From: Vibrio gangliei
GTDB taxonomy: Bacteria; Pseudomonadota; Gammaproteobacteria; Enterobacterales; Vibrionaceae
Direction: 5' to 3'
Assembly (NCBI RefSeq): GCF_026001925.1
Contig: NZ_AP021871.1
Location: 46,137 to 110,136 of the forward strand
Length of the DNA: 64,000 nt
Made by a program: the position numbers and the translations under genes. Shown here piece after piece: positions 40,429 through 52,998 of this stretch; within the stretch, counting starts at the first letter, position 1; every line of letters begins with the position of its first letter. The notes under the pieces are model-generated. The model saw only the letters and a program-made list of their open reading frames with translations. It did not search any database and was not told where the DNA came from.

Positions 40429-43407
40429 ATGGCCATCAAAAACGAAATTACTATTCTCACGAGAGCAGAACAGGCAGATCTTTATTCCCCACCCATTTTT
40501 TCAATCGAAGAACAACGTCTGTACTTTTCTCTGAACGATGCGGAATTGGCAGTTTTTCGGTCAATTCGTCTCAGAGCTCATAGATGTTACTTTGTCGCGA
40601 TTTTGGGATACTTCAAATCAAAGCCCGTCATCCTAGATATCGCTTACTCGCAGGTTTCTAAGGATTTAATGTTCATCAGTAAAGAGCTGCTTGGCGGCAA
40701 GGGGCTCAGACCATTCACTCCCTCACAAAAACAAAAAGATCGACTCTACGCAAAAGTATTAGACCTTGCTGGTTATCACAAATGGGACGAAAGTCAGCAC
40801 TTCAATTCTCTTTTCGACCACCTTGTTCAGGTGGGCAATGCCTGGCTGGAGCCGCGTTACCTCTTTGATACTGCTATTGAATTCCTAACCAGTCACAGCA
40901 TTGCTATCCCTAGGTACACCGTACTCCAGAGACTGATAAGCAGAGCGATGCAGCAGGTCAGAAAAGACCTGGCGCACCAACTTAATCAACTCACCAGTCC
41001 TGAACTTCACGTCTTTCTGGACAGCATAACAGCCATTGATGACGGACTAAGCCTGAACCAGCTCAGAGGCGGTGCAAAAAGTCTGACCGTACCTGAACTT
41101 AAAAAAGAGCTTGCCCTTTATCATCAGTTAGCGCCATGGCGCACGCAAATCAATGGCGTTATCGATGGGCTTAATCTGTCTCTTAAAAATCGACAACACT
41201 TCGGTGAGCTCATCAACTATTACGGTAGTAAACTCAAACGATTCAAACGCGCACAGCAGCATCTATGGTTGCTATGTCACCTGACAGAGCGGATACAACT
41301 GGCACTGGAACGGTTAACTGATGGGTTCATTTACCATATCCGCAAGCAACAAGAAGCTGCCAACACCTTTGCACAACAAGCAGTGTTCCTGTCCTGGCAG
41401 TCAGCCGCGGACAATGTCACGAAAGCGGCAGAGTTACTGCATCTGTTTGTGGATGAGAACATTGATGATAATCAACCCTTCTCAGTAGTCAGACAACAGG
41501 CATTGAAGGTCATGAATGACAGGGATATCCAGACCCTCTGCCTTTACCTGAAAAAACAGAAACGGACCGTGGAAGAGTACCAGTGGCAACATTACGATGA
41601 ACAATGCAATCTCCTGGAGCAACTGTTAAGGCAGGTGTTCTTGTGCCTTGAATGTGAGGCCGGTAAAGGCTCAGAAGCCGTCGTCGCCCAACTTCAACAG
41701 ATGCAGACGGAAATCGCATTCGGTGGACCACTGAAGACGATGGATACGTCGCTCATCCCGAAAAAGCACCTCCCATGGTTGGTTAAACAGGATAACGTTA
41801 ACCCGCAACGTTACGAATGGCTGCTCTACCGGCAGTTAACCTCACGACTGAATGGACGCATTTATTTGCCAAATGTTACCAAATACCGCGCACTGGAAGA
41901 CGACCTGATCCCCCAGACATCGCAGGATACCTTGCTGGCCTCATCAACACTGGACAGACTAAAACAGCCCGCAGAGTTATTGTTACAGGAGAAACAACAC
42001 CGGCTGGAAAGTGCACTCAAAGACGTTGCTCTCCATATTGATGAGGGAGACAATCGAAATGTGATCATGAAAAATCGTACCGGTACCCGCTGGCGTCTGC
42101 CGACCAAAAGCGCTACATCTCTGGTCAACAATCCCTTTTTTAAGCGAATGCAACCGGTCGGTATCGCGGATGTACTGCGGTATGTAGAGCGCGAAACCGG
42201 GTTCATGAAATGTCTGACTCATGTACTTCCGATACAAAAACAAGGGTTCACTCATCAGGATGATTTACTGGCCATTCTGATTGCCAACGCCACTCACCGT
42301 GGTGTGTATGGCATGGCGCAGATCTCCGATCGAAGCTATGAACACCTGAGTACGGTGCAGGCCAACTATATCCGGCCTGAAACGCTGCATGACGCCAGCG
42401 ACGTGATCAATAATGCGGTTGCAGCGCTACCCATCTTCCGCCACTACCATATTCAGGAGGACCAGCTGCATGCCAGTGCGGATGGTCAGAAATTCGAAAC
42501 CCATCTGGAAACCTTTAAAACCCGGTACTCCTCTAAGTATTTCGGCACCAACAAAGGGATCACGGCCATGACACTGGTGGCCAACCACAGCGCCCTCAAT
42601 GCTCGGATCATCGGTTCCAACGAGCACGAATCACACTATATTTATGACCTGTTACAATCCAACAGCAGTGAAATCAAACCTGACGTACTCTCGACAGATA
42701 CACACGGTGTCAATCATGTTAACTTCGCCTTACTGGATCTATGCGGTTACAGTTTTGCACCGCGATACGCGCAGTTCAGTAGTGTCATCAATGATCTGTT
42801 TGATGTGACTGAAAGTGAACAAGGCAGCACCATACTGGCGCTAAAGAAGCCTATCAGAACGAATGTTATTACAACGGGATGGCAAGATATCAGGCGTATT
42901 GTTCTGTCACTTCAGACAAAGCGGACGACACAAGCAATGCTGGTAAGAAAGTTGTCTGGTTACCCTTCTGGACACCCAATATTACAGGCTCTGACGGAGT
43001 ATAATCGACTGGTTAAAGCGCAATATTTACTTGACTACATCGACGATGCCAGTTTGCGGCAGTATGTGCAACGTGCCCTGAACCGGGGAGAAGCATGGCA
43101 CTTCCTTAGACGAGCCATTGCGTCGGTGAATGGTGATCAGTTCCGTGGCAAAAACGAGTCTGAAATCGCTATCTGGAATGAATGCGCAAGATTGCTTGCC
43201 AACGCGATCATCTACTTCAACTCCGCGATACTGAGTCATCTTCTGGGACACTTTGAAGCGAGAGGAGATGAAGAGAAAGCGGGTATCACTCGTGCTGTTT
43301 CGCCCGTTGCGTGGCAAAATATCAACTTAAGCGGAACGTATAACTTCACTAATACTGGGAAATTGCCCAATATTGGCGAAATAACAAGGCCGATAGTGGA
43401 TGATTAG
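40429..43407 (+). CDS. tnpA: Tn3-family transposase
   Basis: 992 residues, full Tn3-transposase length. The C-terminal catalytic domain shows DGQKFETHLETFKTRYSSKY (first Asp), LSTDTHGVNHVNFALLDLCG (second Asp) and ALNRGEAWHFLRRAIASVNG (Glu), the DDE set of this family. It carries out replicative transposition from the terminal repeats; no resolvase gene is within the element, so cointegrates would need homologous recombination to resolve. Base composition is higher in GC than the plasmid backbone. Confidence 0.9.
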   Translation: MAIKNEITILTRAEQADLYSPPIFSIEEQRLYFSLNDAELAVFRSIRLRAHRCYFVAILGYFKSKPVILDIAYSQVSKDLMFISKELLGGKGLRPFTPSQKQKDRLYAKVLDLAGYHKWDESQHFNSLFDHLVQVGNAWLEPRYLFDTAIEFLTSHSIAIPRYTVLQRLISRAMQQVRKDLAHQLNQLTSPELHVFLDSITAIDDGLSLNQLRGGAKSLTVPELKKELALYHQLAPWRTQINGVIDGLNLSLKNRQHFGELINYYGSKLKRFKRAQQHLWLLCHLTERIQLALERLTDGFIYHIRKQQEAANTFAQQAVFLSWQSAADNVTKAAELLHLFVDENIDDNQPFSVVRQQALKVMNDRDIQTLCLYLKKQKRTVEEYQWQHYDEQCNLLEQLLRQVFLCLECEAGKGSEAVVAQLQQMQTEIAFGGPLKTMDTSLIPKKHLPWLVKQDNVNPQRYEWLLYRQLTSRLNGRIYLPNVTKYRALEDDLIPQTSQDTLLASSTLDRLKQPAELLLQEKQHRLESALKDVALHIDEGDNRNVIMKNRTGTRWRLPTKSATSLVNNPFFKRMQPVGIADVLRYVERETGFMKCLTHVLPIQKQGFTHQDDLLAILIANATHRGVYGMAQISDRSYEHLSTVQANYIRPETLHDASDVINNAVAALPIFRHYHIQEDQLHASADGQKFETHLETFKTRYSSKYFGTNKGITAMTLVANHSALNARIIGSNEHESHYIYDLLQSNSSEIKPDVLSTDTHGVNHVNFALLDLCGYSFAPRYAQFSSVINDLFDVTESEQGSTILALKKPIRTNVITTGWQDIRRIVLSLQTKRTTQAMLVRKLSGYPSGHPILQALTEYNRLVKAQYLLDYIDDASLRQYVQRALNRGEAWHFLRRAIASVNGDQFRGKNESEIAIWNECARLLANAIIYFNSAILSHLLGHFEARGDEEKAGITRAVSPVAWQNINLSGTYNFTNTGKLPNIGEITRPIVDD

Positions 43408-43426
43408 GCTCCAAGCTGAAAGTAAA

Positions 43427-43501
43427 CCACCTCCGCAGCCATTTATTGGTGTGGTCTACAGAGGATTATGTCTTTTTAGAGGGGAAAATCCCTAGAACCC
43501 C
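43427..43501 (-). repeat. Right terminal inverted repeat of Tn3-family element
   Basis: Inverse of 40290-40364 with one mismatch; directly abuts the truncated IS26. Confidence 0.9.
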
Positions 43502-44279
43502 CTTTTGCTGATGGAGCTGCACATGAACCCATTCAAAGGCCGGCATTTTCAGCGTGACATCATTCTGTGGGCCGTACGCTGGTACTGCAAATACGGCATC
43601 AGTTACCGTGAGCTGCAGGAGATGCTGGCTGAACGCGGAGTGAATGTCGATCACTCCACGATTTACCGCTGGGTTCAGCGTTATGCGCCTGAAATGGAAA
43701 AACGGCTGCGCTGGTACTGGCGTAACCCTTCCGATCTTTGCCCGTGGCACATGGATGAAACCTACGTGAAGGTCAATGGCCGCTGGGCGTATCTGTACCG
43801 GGCCGTCGACAGCCGGGGCCGCACTGTCGATTTTTATCTCTCCTCCCGTCGTAACAGCAAAGCTGCATACCGGTTTCTGGGTAAAATCCTCAACAACGTG
43901 AAGAAGTGGCAGATCCCGCGATTCATCAACACGGATAAAGCGCCCGCCTATGGTCGCGCGCTTGCTCTGCTCAAACGCGAAGGCCGGTGCCCGTCTGACG
44001 TTGAACACCGACAGATTAAGTACCGGAACAACGTGATTGAATGCGATCATGGCAAACTGAAACGGATAATCGGCGCCACGCTGGGATTTAAATCCATGAA
44101 GACGGCTTACGCCACCATCAAAGGTATTGAGGTGATGCGTGCACTACGCAAAGGCCAGGCCTCAGCATTTTATTATGGTGATCCCCTGGGCGAAATGCGC
44201 CTGGTAAGCAGAGTTTTTGAAATGTAAGGCCTTTGAATAAGACAAAAGGCTGCCTCATCGCTAACTTTGCAACAGTGCC
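43502..44279 (+). mobile_element. IS26, left end missing (778 of 820 bp)
   Basis: Identical to the complete copy at 47806-48625 from base ~43 onward. The first ~42 bp with the left terminal repeat are replaced by the Tn3-family right end. The right end GCAACAGTGCC is intact. Confidence 0.92.
43523..44227 (+). CDS. tnpA: IS26 transposase (left copy)
   Basis: 234 residues from MNPFKGRHFQRDIIL, the known IS26 start; an upstream in-frame ATG at 43505 is not used. DDE motif residues are in HMDETYVKV, FINTDKAPAYG and YRNNVIECDHGKLKR. The transposase gene is complete although the element lost its left terminus, so it may still act on the intact copy. Confidence 0.95.
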   Translation: MNPFKGRHFQRDIILWAVRWYCKYGISYRELQEMLAERGVNVDHSTIYRWVQRYAPEMEKRLRWYWRNPSDLCPWHMDETYVKVNGRWAYLYRAVDSRGRTVDFYLSSRRNSKAAYRFLGKILNNVKKWQIPRFINTDKAPAYGRALALLKREGRCPSDVEHRQIKYRNNVIECDHGKLKRIIGATLGFKSMKTAYATIKGIEVMRALRKGQASAFYYGDPLGEMRLVSRVFEM

Positions 44280-44695
44280 CGTTTTTCCGATGTGCCGAAA
44301 TGCCCGCTTACCAGGGTGTGCAGCTCATTCAGAATATAATCATACATCTGATAATGCGCTTTCCACGGCTCCTGTGTGGCATTGACATAAAACCCGGCAC
44401 CCTGGCCGAGATCGTACTCTTTATCATCCGCCACCTGACTGCCGCGCGGACTGGTATCCGGCGCGACAATCACCAGGCCGTGTTCCGCTGCGTAACGCTG
44501 TGCCCCGGCTTTGGTGATAAAATTCTGCTCGTTGCAGGTCAGCCCGGAAAGCCAGTACAGCACAGGACATTTCTCTGTTTTTGCCTGCGGCGGCAGAAAC
44601 ACGGAAAAAGTCATCGGCGTGCCGGTCACCGCAGAGTGGTGACGCCAGACTTCCTGGCTGCCGCCGAAACAGACGTGATGTTCAATCCGTTCCAT
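44280..44695 (-). pseudogene. S-formylglutathione hydrolase, truncated by IS26
   Basis: N-terminal ~139 residues of a FrmB/EstD-type esterase ([20 protein letters not shown], then [13 protein letters not shown]). The nucleophile Ser of the GHSMGG motif lies beyond the break, so the product is inactive. The reading frame runs a few codons into IS26. It accompanies adhC in the known tet(D) module flanked by IS26. Confidence 0.88.
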
Positions 44696-44716
44696 AGTAT
44701 CTCCCTGAATACGTTA

Positions 44717-47105
<2,389 letters not shown>

Positions 47106-47125
47106 TTTTCAGATCCTGTGTTAAT

Positions 47126-47172
47126 TCCCTATCATTGATAGAGTTGGAATATATCCCTATCAATGATAGAGT
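47126..47172. promoter_or_regulatory. Twin tet operators
   Basis: TCCCTATCATTGATAGAGT (47126-47144) and TCCCTATCAATGATAGAGT (47154-47172), the palindromes bound by TetR to shut both divergent promoters until tetracycline binds. Confidence 0.95.
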
Positions 47173-47182
47173 GTCAATCTGA

Positions 47183-48625
<1,443 letters not shown>

Positions 48626-48626
48626 G

Positions 48627-48719
48627 CGCGACGAGCAGCAGCACCAGGAGCAGAAGCACGTCGAGAAAAAGCAACAGCAGATCGAGCAGCGCCCACGGCG
48701 GGCCGCTCGCATCGGATAA
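48627..48719 (+). pseudogene. C-terminal fragment of a mobilisation or relaxase-type protein (uncertain)
   Basis: A Gln/Glu/Lys/Arg-rich tail, RDEQQHQEQKHVEKKQQQIE then QRPRRAARIG and a stop, cut by IS26. Such tails end relaxases of GC-rich mobilisable plasmids, but the piece is too short to be sure. Confidence 0.3.
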
Positions 48720-48823
48720 GTCGAAAAATCCGGCTAAAGTGGCCGAGCTGCACATCAGGCCGCGCGGTTTTCCTCCCTGATCGCCGGCGCGGTTTCTTCC
48801 TCCCTGAACCGCATGCAGACTTG

Positions 48824-48854
48824 CCGCCTCGGACACCCCGAGGCGGTTTTTTTT
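48824..48854 (+). terminator. Strong Rho-independent terminator
   Basis: CCGCCTCGG-ACACC-CCGAGGCGG followed by eight T residues. Confidence 0.9.
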
Positions 48855-48866
48855 CGCCTCGCTCGA

Positions 48867-49085
48867 GCATCGCCGCATCCGACGATGCCGAGACGACCAG
48901 GCCGCGCACGTCGAGCTGCAGCATCGCCATTGCCGACGATGGCACCAGGTCGCCGGCGGTGGCCACCGACCTCGAGCTCGCATCGCCACATCCGACGATG
49001 CGCGCCGGCGTCGACCATCGCCAGGTCTGACGATGGCGGCCGCCCTGCCCTGGATCTCGCATCGCCATTTCTGGCGATGAGATCC
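48867..49085. repeat. Cluster of five palindromes, probable res site
   Basis: Units GCATCGCC-N-(CCGA)CGATGC at 48867, 48921, 48980, 49015 and 49059, spaced 35-59 bp. They sit directly before a serine recombinase gene, as res subsites do in resolvase systems. Confidence 0.65.
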
Positions 49086-49204
49086 ACGGAGCGGCCATTT
49101 AGACCCGCCAATAACGACCCGGCCAAGATAAATCGCATGACGGCCTTTTTGGCCGGGGGTAGCATGACCGGACACTTTGCGTATGCCCAAAGGAGCCCGC
49201 AAGT

Positions 49205-49942
49205 ATGCGCAGGACGAAGCCAGTAGCCGCGCCGATGGTGGCGCGGGTCTATCTGCGCGTCAGCACCGACGCGCAGGACTTGGAACGCCAAGAGGCGATC
49301 ACTACGGCCGCGAAGGCCGCCGGCTACTACGTCGCCGGCATCTACCGTGAGAAGGCATCCGGCGCACGCGCCGACCGGCCTGAGCTGCTGCGCATGATCG
49401 GCGACCTACAGCCCGGCGAGGTGGTCATTGCCGAGAAGATCGACCGCATCAGCCGCCTACCTTTGCCCGAGGCCGAGCGCCTGGTGGCCTCGATACAGGC
49501 CAAAGGCGCAAGCCTGGCCGTCCCTGGCGTGGTCGATCTATCCGACCTGGCGGCCGAGGCCCAGGGCGTCGCCAAGATCGTGCTGGAAGCCGTGCAGATC
49601 ATGCTTTTTCGCCTGGCCTTGCAGATGGCCCGCGACGACTACGAGGACAGGCGCGAACGCCAGCGCCAAGGCATTGAGTTGGCCCGCCAGGCCGGGCGGT
49701 ACAAGGGCCGCCGTGCTGATCCGAAGCGCCGCGCCCAAGTTGTCGCGCTGCGCAAGTCCGGCTACAGCATCAACAAGACCGCCGAGCTGGCCGGGTACAG
49801 TGCGGCCCAGGTGAAACGGATATGGGCCGAGGTCAGCCAGGCCGAAGCGAAGCAGCACGGCGCGTTCGTGGAGGACGCATTGACGGAAGCCGATGCCCTG
49901 GCCGCTGTCGGCCAGGATGAGCGCCAGGAGGAAAGGGCATGA
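49205..49942 (+). CDS. Serine recombinase (resolvase/invertase family)
   Basis: 245 residues. VYLRVSTDAQDLERQ (catalytic Ser in RVST) and EKIDRISRLPLPEA are resolvase motifs. The C-terminus has HTH SINKTAELAGYSAAQVKRIW and a further extension to 245 residues. It is GC-rich, unlike the backbone. It probably resolved multimers of an earlier plasmid from which this segment came. ATGA overlap with the next frame. Confidence 0.85.
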   Translation: MRRTKPVAAPMVARVYLRVSTDAQDLERQEAITTAAKAAGYYVAGIYREKASGARADRPELLRMIGDLQPGEVVIAEKIDRISRLPLPEAERLVASIQAKGASLAVPGVVDLSDLAAEAQGVAKIVLEAVQIMLFRLALQMARDDYEDRRERQRQGIELARQAGRYKGRRADPKRRAQVVALRKSGYSINKTAELAGYSAAQVKRIWAEVSQAEAKQHGAFVEDALTEADALAAVGQDERQEERA

Positions 49943-50163
49943 AGAAGCCGAACCAAGACGACGAGCCGTTTTTCATCACCGAGGAGATTGCGGCCGAAAT
50001 GATCGCCGGCGGCTATGAGTTCGAGCTGCCGCCCATTCCTTGCACCATCCGCCTACGCGACGTGCTGGAGCGCATGACCGATGCTGAGCTAGCATTGCAG
50101 CCGGGCGAGATCGCCGACCAGGAGCGTGAACGCTGCCGGCGCAAGCCGTGTTCAACCTCATGA
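49939..50163 (+). CDS. Small ORF after recombinase, 3' end possibly truncated
   Basis: 74 residues, start overlaps the recombinase stop. MKKPNQDDEPFFITEEIAAE and the helical rest are unrecognised. It ends in SCR2-adjacent sequence, so its natural C-terminus may be missing. Confidence 0.45.
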   Translation: MKKPNQDDEPFFITEEIAAEMIAGGYEFELPPIPCTIRLRDVLERMTDAELALQPGEIADQERERCRRKPCSTS

Positions 50164-50255
50164 TCTGGTCATGGTATTTTTCATGGCACTGAGCCTGATA
50201 GTTCTTGCAAATTGTTGTCACTAAAGGGTTTTGTGTGCTTGTTTACAATCGAGTG

Positions 50256-52102
50256 GGAGTGACGGGCACTGGCTGGCAATGTCTAGCAACGGCAGGCATT
50301 TCGGCTGAGGGTAAAAGAACTTTCCGCTAAGCGATAGACTGTATGTAAACACAGTATTGCAAGGACGCGGAACATGCCTCATGTGGCGGCCAGGACGGCC
50401 AGCCGGGATCGGGATACTGGTCGTTACCAGAGCCACCGACCCGAGCAAACCCTTCTCTATCAGATCGTTGACGAGTATTACCCGGCATTCGCTGCGCTTA
50501 TGGCAGAGCAGGGAAAGGAATTGCCGGGCTATGTGCAACGGGAATTTGAAGAATTTCTCCAATGCGGGCGGCTGGAGCATGGCTTTCTACGGGTTCGCTG
50601 CGAGTCTTGCCACGCCGAGCACCTGGTCGCTTTCAGCTGTAAGCGTCGCGGTTTCTGCCCGAGCTGTGGGGCGCGGCGGATGGCCGAAAGTGCCGCCTTG
50701 CTGGTTGATGAAGTACTGCCTGAACAACCCATGCGTCAGTGGGTGTTGAGCTTCCCGTTTCAGCTGCGTTTCCTGTTTGCCAGCCGGCCCGAGATCATGG
50801 GGTGGGTGCTGGGCATCGTTTACCGCGTCATTGCCACGCACCTGGTCAAGAAAGCGGGCCATACCCACCAAGTGGCCAAGACGGGCGCGGTCACCCTGAT
50901 CCAGCGTTTTGGATCGGCGCTCAATCTGAATGTTCACTTCCACATGCTGTTTCTCGACGGTGTGTATGTCGAGCAATCCCACGGCTCAGCGCGTTTCCGC
51001 TGGGTCAAGGCGCCGACCAGCCCAGAGCTCACCCAGCTGACGCACACCATCGCCCACCGGGTGGGTCGCTATCTGGAACGGCAAGGCCTGCTGGAACGGG
51101 ATGTCGAAAACAGCTATCTGGCCTCGGATGCGGTGGATGACGACCCGATGACACCCCTGCTGGGGCACTCGATCACTTACCGTATCGCTGTCGGTTCACA
51201 GGCGGGGCGAAAGGTGTTCACTTTGCAAACTCTGCCGACCAGTGGTGATCCGTTCGGTGACGGGATTGGCAAGGTAGCCGGGTCCAGCCTGCACGCCGGC
51301 GTGGCGGCCAGGGCCGATGAACGCAAGAAGCTCGAACGGCTGTGCCGGTACATCAGCCGCCCGGCGGTATCCGAGAAGCGGCTGTCGTTAACACGAGGCG
51401 GCAACGTGCGCTACCAGCTCAAGACGCCGTACCGGGACGGCACCACGCACGTCATTTTCGAACCATTGGATTTCATTGCAAGGCTGGCCGCCCTGGTACC
51501 GAAGCCCAGAGTCAACCTAACCCGCTTCCACGGGGTGTTCGCACCCAACAGTCGGCACCGGGCGTTGGTCACGCCGGCAAAACGGGGCAGGGGCAACAAG
51601 GTCAGGGTGGCTGATGAACCGGCAACACCAGCACAACGGCGAGCGTCGATGACATGGGCGCAACGGCTCAAGCGTGTTTTCAATATCGACATCGAGACCT
51701 GCAGCGGCTGCGGCGGCGCCATGAAAGTCATCGCCTGCATTGAAGACCCTATAGTGATCAAGCAGATCCTTGATCACCTGAAGCACAAAGCCGAAACCAG
51801 CGGGACCAGGGCGTTACCCGAAAGCCGGGCGCCACCGGCTGAGCTGCTCCTGGGTCTGTTTGACTGACGAGCCTGAAGGCCAACGATACCAATCAAAATG
51901 CTGCGTTCACAGCGCCGCGGCAGGGATCCGCCGTGCTGGTTGTCGGAAAAGGAGCCGCTAGTGGGAAAGAGGAGGGTAAATTTTCAGCGTTGCTGGCTCC
52001 CCGTCAGCCGGATTGGGTTGCATCGCAGGGGTGTCGAAAGAGTCAACTGCGGTCCAAAGCTGTTGGACTTGGGTGAAAAGGGCGTTTATTCTTCCTATAC
52101 GT
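50256..52102 (+). mobile_element. ISCR2, copy 1
   Basis: 1847 bp, identical to 54540-56386. No terminal inverted repeats and no target duplication, typical of IS91-like elements. Together with copy 2 in direct orientation it brackets floR. Confidence 0.93.
50374..51867 (+). CDS. ISCR2 rolling-circle transposase (Rcr2)
   Basis: 497 residues of the IS91/IS801 type. Zinc-finger-like CESCHAEHLVAFSCKRRGFC then CPSCGARR occurs near the N-terminus, followed by the HUH-like NLNVHFHMLFLDGVY (His pair) and the conserved Tyr region near 280-290. Moves by rolling-circle transposition and can carry neighbouring DNA past its terminus. Identical to copy 2. Confidence 0.95.
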   Translation: MPHVAARTASRDRDTGRYQSHRPEQTLLYQIVDEYYPAFAALMAEQGKELPGYVQREFEEFLQCGRLEHGFLRVRCESCHAEHLVAFSCKRRGFCPSCGARRMAESAALLVDEVLPEQPMRQWVLSFPFQLRFLFASRPEIMGWVLGIVYRVIATHLVKKAGHTHQVAKTGAVTLIQRFGSALNLNVHFHMLFLDGVYVEQSHGSARFRWVKAPTSPELTQLTHTIAHRVGRYLERQGLLERDVENSYLASDAVDDDPMTPLLGHSITYRIAVGSQAGRKVFTLQTLPTSGDPFGDGIGKVAGSSLHAGVAARADERKKLERLCRYISRPAVSEKRLSLTRGGNVRYQLKTPYRDGTTHVIFEPLDFIARLAALVPKPRVNLTRFHGVFAPNSRHRALVTPAKRGRGNKVRVADEPATPAQRRASMTWAQRLKRVFNIDIETCSGCGGAMKVIACIEDPIVIKQILDHLKHKAETSGTRALPESRAPPAELLLGLFD

Positions 52103-52782
52103 GCCGCGTTCCAGGCGGCGACTATGAGGGCTATGTCGATGCCCATGTGCGCCGGCTGGAGGCGCTACGCCGGGCCGGTATCGTCGAGCGGATCGACGCC
52201 GACCAATGGCGCATCCCCGATGATCTGGTCAGCCGTGCCGCCGCCCATGACGCCGGCCGAGACAGTCAGGCCAGCGTTCGCGTCCTTTCCCCGGTCGATC
52301 TGAACAAACAGATCGGATCGGACGGCGCGACCTGGCTGGACCGGCGGCTGATCCACGGCGAGACGGCCGACCTTGCGCCAACCGGCTTCGGGCAACAAGT
52401 CCGCGAAGCCATGGACCAGCGCCGCGAGCACCATATCGAACAGGGCGACGCCACCCGCAGCCGGGACAGCCGCGTCTTCTACCGGCGCAACCTTCTCGCC
52501 ATCCTGCGGGAGCGCGAGGTAGCCGGCGTCGGATCGGATATGGCTTTGAGTAAGGGCCTGCCGTTCCGCGCCGCCACGGACGGCGAGAGCGTCAGCGGCA
52601 AGTTTACCGGAACCGTGCATCTATCGAGCGGCAAGTTCGCCGTGGTCGAGAAATCCCATGAGTTCACCCTTGTCCCGTGGCGGCCGATCATCGACCGCCA
52701 ACTCGGCCGCGAGGTTATGGGCATCGTGCAGGGCGGGTCGGTGTCGTGGCAGTTAGGGCGGCAGAGGGGGCTGGAACGCTGA
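52103..52782 (+). pseudogene. Relaxase (VirD2/DUF3363-like) fragment upstream of floR
   Basis: Reading frame begins within ISCR2 and continues through CRVPGGDYEGYVDAHVRRLE...ATWLDRRLIHGETADLAPTG...VPWRPIIDRQLGREVMG. These are features of the C-terminal DUF3363 part of TraI/VirD2-type relaxases. It is a known passenger beside floR; the N-terminal catalytic part is gone. Confidence 0.75.
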
Positions 52783-52862
52783 GTGCGCCCATGCCGCATT
52801 GCGAAGCAAAAGATAATCGGATAAAATGTAGCAATTCATATTCGTAAGCGTGGAGTAATCAG

Positions 52863-52923
52863 ATGGGAAATTCCAAGTCAGCAGACAAGTAAGCCGCAAC
52901 AACCAGTATTGTTGTTGCGGCGC
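52863..52923 (+). promoter_or_regulatory. Leader peptide and hairpin upstream of floR
   Basis: ATG 52863 encodes MGNSKSADK then TAA at 52890-52892. A hairpin GCCGCAACAA / TTGTTGCGGC follows directly (52893-52923). The peptide resembles the SKNADK attenuation leaders of cmlA-type genes, so phenicol-induced ribosome stalling may control floR. This is inferred from similarity. Confidence 0.6.
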
Positions 52924-52998
52924 TCTGTAAGGCTAGTCTCATCTGATTGCTGACGAGCAGACGTCGCCCGGTATTCCTTAATCGAGGGTTGATTCGTC

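Larger units (their letters stand above)
40290..43501. mobile_element. Minimal Tn3-family element, 3212 bp, transposase only
   Basis: 75-bp terminal inverted repeats (40290-40364 and 43427-43501) begin GGGGTTCTAGGGATTTTCCC and differ at one base. They enclose a single tnpA and no resolvase. Flanking pentamers (ACAAT left, CTTTT right) differ, so no target duplication is present; recombination between two copies would explain it. Confidence 0.85.

Noticed and set aside
43466..44050. 194-residue antisense ORF in IS26 (also at 47614-48396)
   Set aside because: Antisense of the transposase, a known spurious frame of IS26.
48867..49085. A second iteron origin
   Set aside because: Units are inverted palindromes directly before a serine recombinase gene; res site fits better.
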